Below the pieces are notes generated by a model. It made no database searches and was not told where the DNA came from. It worked only from the letters and a program-made list of their open reading frames with translations. From assembly GCA_025455445.1 (NCBI GenBank), contig JALOMN010000056.1, positions 1 to 8,018 on the forward strand: 8,018 nt of DNA. Reading direction: 5' to 3'. The DNA comes from Cyclobacteriaceae bacterium (GTDB lineage: Bacteria > Bacteroidota > Bacteroidia > Cytophagales > Cyclobacteriaceae). The translations under genes were made by a program, and so were the position numbers. Position 1 is the first letter of the stretch; each line of letters opens with the position of its first letter. Positions 5,238 to 8,018 of this stretch are shown here, in pieces.

Positions 5238-7097
5238 CTACTTGGTATAGGTGGTTTCAAAGGATTTAACCAGGTTGATAAATTCAATCCGATATCCATT
5301 CTCATCCACACCTTTCGCTGAATTGGCCAGATGGATCACATCATTACATGCAAAATCCTTTACATACTCAGATTCTCTTAATATCATACCAAATGCTGCC
5401 ACTGCTGTTGCCCAACGAAAATTTTCAGAAGTATTCTTTAGACTGACATTTTTATCAACAAGCGGGTGTACGATTAGTTTGCTGGTTGTACCTTCTGGTT
5501 TTTTATAACGGAACTTTATCGTCATGATCTCCTGCGTACCTTCGGCAGATGCCGTTATCGAATTCTTTTGATATTTTAATTCATCTATGTTGCTGAATTC
5601 ACTTTGAATGCCGGTTGGAATGATTTCGTAAAGGGCCGTTACGGTATGACCCGCGCCTAATTCGCCCGCATCTTTTTTATCATCATTAAAATCTTCAGCG
5701 CGCAACATTCTGTTTTCATATCCAATCAAACGATACGCTTTTACTCGCGCAGGATTAAATTCTACCTGCAACTTAACATCTTTCGCTATGGTGAAAAGTG
5801 TGCCGCCAAATTCATTCACCAGCGCCTTCTGTGCCTCTAAAATGGAATCGATATAGAAATAATTGCCATTGCCCTTATTAGAAAGTGTTTCCATTTTCGA
5901 GTCTTTATAATTGCCCATGCCATAACCTAACACAGTAAGAAGTATTCCTTCTTTTCTCTTTTCCTCTATCAATCGTTCCATCGCAGCATTACTGGACTCG
6001 CCCACATTAAAATCTCCGTCTGTCGCTAATATCACACGGTTGTTCCCTTCTTCTTTTAAGTGTTGCTTTGCTATCTCATAGGCCAACCTGATGCCTGCAC
6101 CACCGGCAGTTGAGCCTCCGGCCTGCAGGTTTTCAAGTGCTTCCATAATTTTTTTCTTCTCCGAGCCAGGTGTGGAAGGCAACACCAAACCTGCGGCCCC
6201 TGCATATACTACAATGGCTACACGATCCTGATCACGCAATTGATTTACCAGCATTTTGAATGAAGATTTTAACAAGGGTAGTTTACTGGGCTCATTCATT
6301 GAACCGGATACGTCAATTAAAAATACCAGGTTAGATGCTGGTAATTTGTCTTTAGCTATTACCCTGCCCTGAAGACCAATTTGCACAAGTTTATGTTGTG
6401 GATTCCAGGGGGCAACAGAAATCTCTGTGTTTATGGAAAATGGATCTTCACCCTTTGGTTGTGGGTACTCGTAATTGAAATAATTAATCATTTCTTCAAT
6501 GCGCACTGCGTCTTTGGGTGGGCGCTGACCTCCATTAATATATCTGCGCAAGTTGCTGTACGAGGCTGCATCCACATCAATTGAAAAAGTGGACAATGGA
6601 TTTTTTTGTGCGTCATGAAAAATGTTTTCATTGATAGCATCATATTCTTCCGTGTTGTGAACTGGTTGCTGCCAATAGCCATCCTGGGCAGGTACCGCAT
6701 TCATCTCATACTTCTTACTAGAATTTCCACGAATACGCACACCTGCAACTTTCCCCTGCAGCGCATAACCCGTTACGACTACTTCACGCAACTCCTGAAC
6801 ATCTTGCTGCAGCGCTACATTAATGATAGGATGCTTGCCAATAGCGATTTCTTTAGTCTGGTATCCGATGAATGCAAAAACCAGTGTTCCATTTTGCAGC
6901 GGAACATTTAATGAATAAAATCCCTGCGCATCCGTTACCGTTCCGGTTAAAGTTCCTTTTAATACCACGTTTACCCCGGGTATCGGGCTGCCATCATCCG
7001 CTGAAGTAACAGTGCCGCTGACTGTTCTTTCCTCTGAAGCAATTTTGCCCGAGGCCATCAATGCCAGGGCAATTAATAGTGTGAGAAGTGTTTTCAT
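5238..7097 (-). CDS. Secreted YfbK-type von Willebrand factor A protein with carboxypeptidase-regulatory-like domain
   Basis: The 619-residue protein has these parts. A Sec signal peptide covers residues 1-20, with likely cleavage after SGKIA and no lipobox cysteine. A carboxypeptidase-regulatory-like beta domain follows at about 25-98 (VSGTVTSADDGSPIPGVNV; GTVTDAQGFYSL). A short TonB-receptor-like segment, REVVVTGYALQGKVAGVRIRG, sits at 104-124. The VWA-associated N-terminal domain is at about 150-235 (NPLSTFSIDVDAASYSNLRR). The VWA domain runs about 255-430 with an intact MIDAS: Asp262, Ser264, Ser266, Thr330 and Asp360. A YfbK C-terminal domain (DUF3520-like) covers about 440-615. VWA domains bind protein ligands through a metal ion. 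The role of YfbK-like proteins is not established; periplasmic or surface scaffolding is my inference. The leader is A-rich without Shine-Dalgarno. A terminator follows the stop, and an ECF sigma gene is divergent 88 nt away. Confidence 0.92.
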   Translation of the reverse strand: MKTLLTLLIALALMASGKIASEERTVSGTVTSADDGSPIPGVNVVLKGTLTGTVTDAQGFYSLNVPLQNGTLVFAFIGYQTKEIAIGKHPIINVALQQDVQELREVVVTGYALQGKVAGVRIRGNSSKKYEMNAVPAQDGYWQQPVHNTEEYDAINENIFHDAQKNPLSTFSIDVDAASYSNLRRYINGGQRPPKDAVRIEEMINYFNYEYPQPKGEDPFSINTEISVAPWNPQHKLVQIGLQGRVIAKDKLPASNLVFLIDVSGSMNEPSKLPLLKSSFKMLVNQLRDQDRVAIVVYAGAAGLVLPSTPGSEKKKIMEALENLQAGGSTAGGAGIRLAYEIAKQHLKEEGNNRVILATDGDFNVGESSNAAMERLIEEKRKEGILLTVLGYGMGNYKDSKMETLSNKGNGNYFYIDSILEAQKALVNEFGGTLFTIAKDVKLQVEFNPARVKAYRLIGYENRMLRAEDFNDDKKDAGELGAGHTVTALYEIIPTGIQSEFSNIDELKYQKNSITASAEGTQEIMTIKFRYKKPEGTTSKLIVHPLVDKNVSLKNTSENFRWATAVAAFGMILRESEYVKDFACNDVIHLANSAKGVDENGYRIEFINLVKSFETTYTK

Positions 7098-7149
7098 AAA
7101 GTTTATTTTTTATTTAGCTCTATGATGCTGCCCACACATACATTCCATA

Positions 7150-7185
7150 AAACAATTTAAATTATTTTAACTTGAAGGATTGTTT
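7150..7185. repeat. Inverted repeat framing the sigma ribosome-binding site in the divergent gap
   Basis: AAACAAT (7150-7156) and ATTGTTT (7179-7185) are perfect 7-bp inverted arms 22 nt apart, the second ending at the base before the sigma ATG. In RNA they could loop out the Shine-Dalgarno site; in DNA they could be half-sites in the shared divergent control region. AT-rich arms make chance occurrence quite possible. Confidence 0.3.
7174..7179 (+). promoter_or_regulatory. Ribosome-binding site that fixes the sigma start
   Basis: GAAGGA lies 6 nt before the ATG at 7186. It overlaps too closely with an in-frame TTG at 7180 for that codon to be the start, so the ATG is chosen. It is one of the few Shine-Dalgarno-like sites in this window. 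Confidence 0.65.
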
Positions 7186-7728
7186 ATGGCGTTGAGCGAT
7201 CAGGAATTACTTACCCGGTATAAAACCACAGGGGATCTTGCTCTTGTCGGAGAGCTTTTCACACGATATCAATCTTTGGTATACGGTGTGTGTTTAAAAT
7301 ACCTGCGCAATCGCGATGACGCCAAAGATGCGGTTATGCAACTTTTTGAAAAGTTGAATTCCACACTCAAATCACACGAAATCGGGCATTTTAAAAGCTG
7401 GCTCTATACCACCACCCGTAATCACTGCTTAATGCAAATTCGGGCCGGAAAAGGTAAATTCACAGTAGAATTAGAGCTGGGGCGTATGGAAAATCAATAT
7501 TTATTGCATCCAGAAGATGAGCCGGCACTGGAAGAAAATTTAATTAAACTTGAAAGGTGCATAGAAACACTCAATGCCGAACAAAAGAAATGCGTTACAC
7601 TGTTTTATCTGCAGGAAAAATGTTACAAAGAAATTTCGCACGCTACTGGTTTTGATTTGAATCATGTAAAAAGTTATATACAAAACGGAAAAAGAAACCT
7701 GAAAACCTGCCTTGAGCAAAATGACTGA
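7186..7728 (+). CDS. ECF sigma-70 factor (second)
   Basis: A 180-residue sigma factor with regions 2 and 4 only. Region 2 covers about 20-88 (ALVGELFTRYQSLVYGVCLK, 19-38; DDAKDAVMQLFEKL at 44-57; FKSWLYTTTRNHCL at 69-82). An acidic linker (109-118) joins it to region 4 at about 122-176, with a helix-turn-helix around YKEISHATGFDLNHVKSYIQ (147-166) and a basic NGKRNLK tail. The sequence differs strongly from the SigR-like factor at 1209-1793, so this is a separate regulatory system, not a duplicate. It carries six cysteines (36, 81, 125, 136, 146, 175), unusual for a cytoplasmic factor of this size, without a recognised metal motif. The frame extends to a TTG at 7180, but the ATG at 7186 has the better ribosome-binding site. 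The next gene begins inside its last codons. The VWA gene is divergent. Confidence 0.93.
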   Translation: MALSDQELLTRYKTTGDLALVGELFTRYQSLVYGVCLKYLRNRDDAKDAVMQLFEKLNSTLKSHEIGHFKSWLYTTTRNHCLMQIRAGKGKFTVELELGRMENQYLLHPEDEPALEENLIKLERCIETLNAEQKKCVTLFYLQEKCYKEISHATGFDLNHVKSYIQNGKRNLKTCLEQND

Positions 7729-8018
7729 TTGGGAAAACGATATTGAGAAATATAAAAGAGGAGAAATGACACCTGCTGAAGAGCATGCCTTAGAAAAAAA
7801 GGCATTGAGTGATCCATTTCTTGCCGATGCGCTGGAGGGAGCTTCTTTAATTTCTGAAGAGGAGTTTTCATCTGATCTAAAAGAACTTGATAAAAAAATT
7901 AAAGGCAAACAACGCAGAGGCGAGTGGTTCTGGCCATTGCGCATAGCCGCTTCGGTTGCGCTTCTTACTGTTATTTATATTTCTTTTAACTCAATTTTTG
8001 ATTCTGTTGAACCCGGTA
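7721..8018 (+). CDS. Single-pass membrane protein, probable anti-sigma partner (cut by window edge)
   Basis: I translated this frame by hand: 99 codons from ATG (7721) remain open to the window end. The ATG overlaps the last 8 nt of the sigma gene, implying coupled translation. The N-terminus, MTDWENDIEKYKRGEMTPAE with HALEKKALSDPFLADALEG after it (residues 1-40), resembles the short helical N-terminal segment that Bacteroidota membrane proteins carry beside ECF sigma genes. The charged stretch to residue 67 is followed by a probable transmembrane helix at about 71-89 (WPLRIAASVALLTVIYISF), with a cytoplasmic N-terminus by the positive-inside rule (KGKQRR before it). Such proteins often continue into a periplasmic carboxypeptidase-regulatory-like or TonB-like domain; that part lies outside the window. 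Anti-sigma function is inferred from position and topology. Confidence 0.8.
   Translation, partial: MTDWENDIEKYKRGEMTPAEEHALEKKALSDPFLADALEGASLISEEEFSSDLKELDKKIKGKQRRGEWFWPLRIAASVALLTVIYISFNSIFDSVEPG

Noticed and set aside
6381..6911. Open frames on both strands within the VWA gene
   Set aside because: The VWA reading frame is continuous with recognised domains throughout; these are shadow frames.
7154..7163. AATTTAAATT palindrome in the divergent gap
   Set aside because: A ten-base A/T-only palindrome is expected by chance in an AT-rich intergenic region.
7540..7944. Minus-strand open frame across the second sigma and the membrane-protein gene
   Set aside because: It is antisense to two genes with clear family features, is Phe/Ser-rich and has no motif.

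Overview
The window looks like a chromosomal stretch from a Bacteroidota bacterium, probably of the Cytophagales/Chitinophaga type; the rank below phylum is a guess. The reasons are moderate-to-low GC, mostly A-rich leaders without Shine-Dalgarno sites, a carboxypeptidase-regulatory-like domain followed by a TonB-receptor-like remnant on a secreted VWA protein, and two ECF sigma factors of the kinds common in that phylum. No rRNA, tRNA, CRISPR or insertion sequence is visible.

Region 1 (1-1793, minus strand, transcribed right to left) is a tight cluster: an ECF sigma factor close to SigR, a small zinc/cysteine anti-sigma factor resembling RsrA, guanylate kinase (gmk) and the 5' two thirds of nicotinate-nucleotide adenylyltransferase (nadD, cut by the window edge). 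The sigma and anti-sigma genes are 3 nt apart. Anti-sigma/gmk and gmk/nadD each overlap by one base in a TAATG arrangement. A probable thiol-stress switch therefore sits in the same transcription unit as GMP phosphorylation and NAD synthesis.

Region 2 (1850-5119, minus strand) is a three-gene glycosyltransferase group. First comes a 515-residue protein made of two different family-2 glycosyltransferases fused end to end (a WaaE-like half and a half ending in a GWGxED motif). A DUF707-like putative glycosyltransferase overlaps it by 4 nt (ATGA), and a separate family-2 glycosyltransferase follows after a 70-nt gap holding a 17-bp palindrome. The set fits lipopolysaccharide/lipooligosaccharide core or other surface-glycan assembly. 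The fused gene carries a run of eight G residues, a possible slippage site.

Region 3 (5183-8018) holds a secreted YfbK-type von Willebrand A protein on the minus strand, closed by a clear intrinsic terminator. Divergent from it, 88 nt away, are a second ECF sigma factor and an 8-nt-overlapping gene for a single-pass membrane protein, probably its anti-sigma partner, cut by the right edge. The longest gene-free stretch is the 118 bp at 5120-5237, which contains the terminator.

I see no clearly unprecedented system. The most distinctive points are the RsrA-like redox switch translationally coupled to gmk-nadD, the glycosyltransferase fusion with its G8 tract, and the sigma/membrane-protein pair divergent from a VWA protein.
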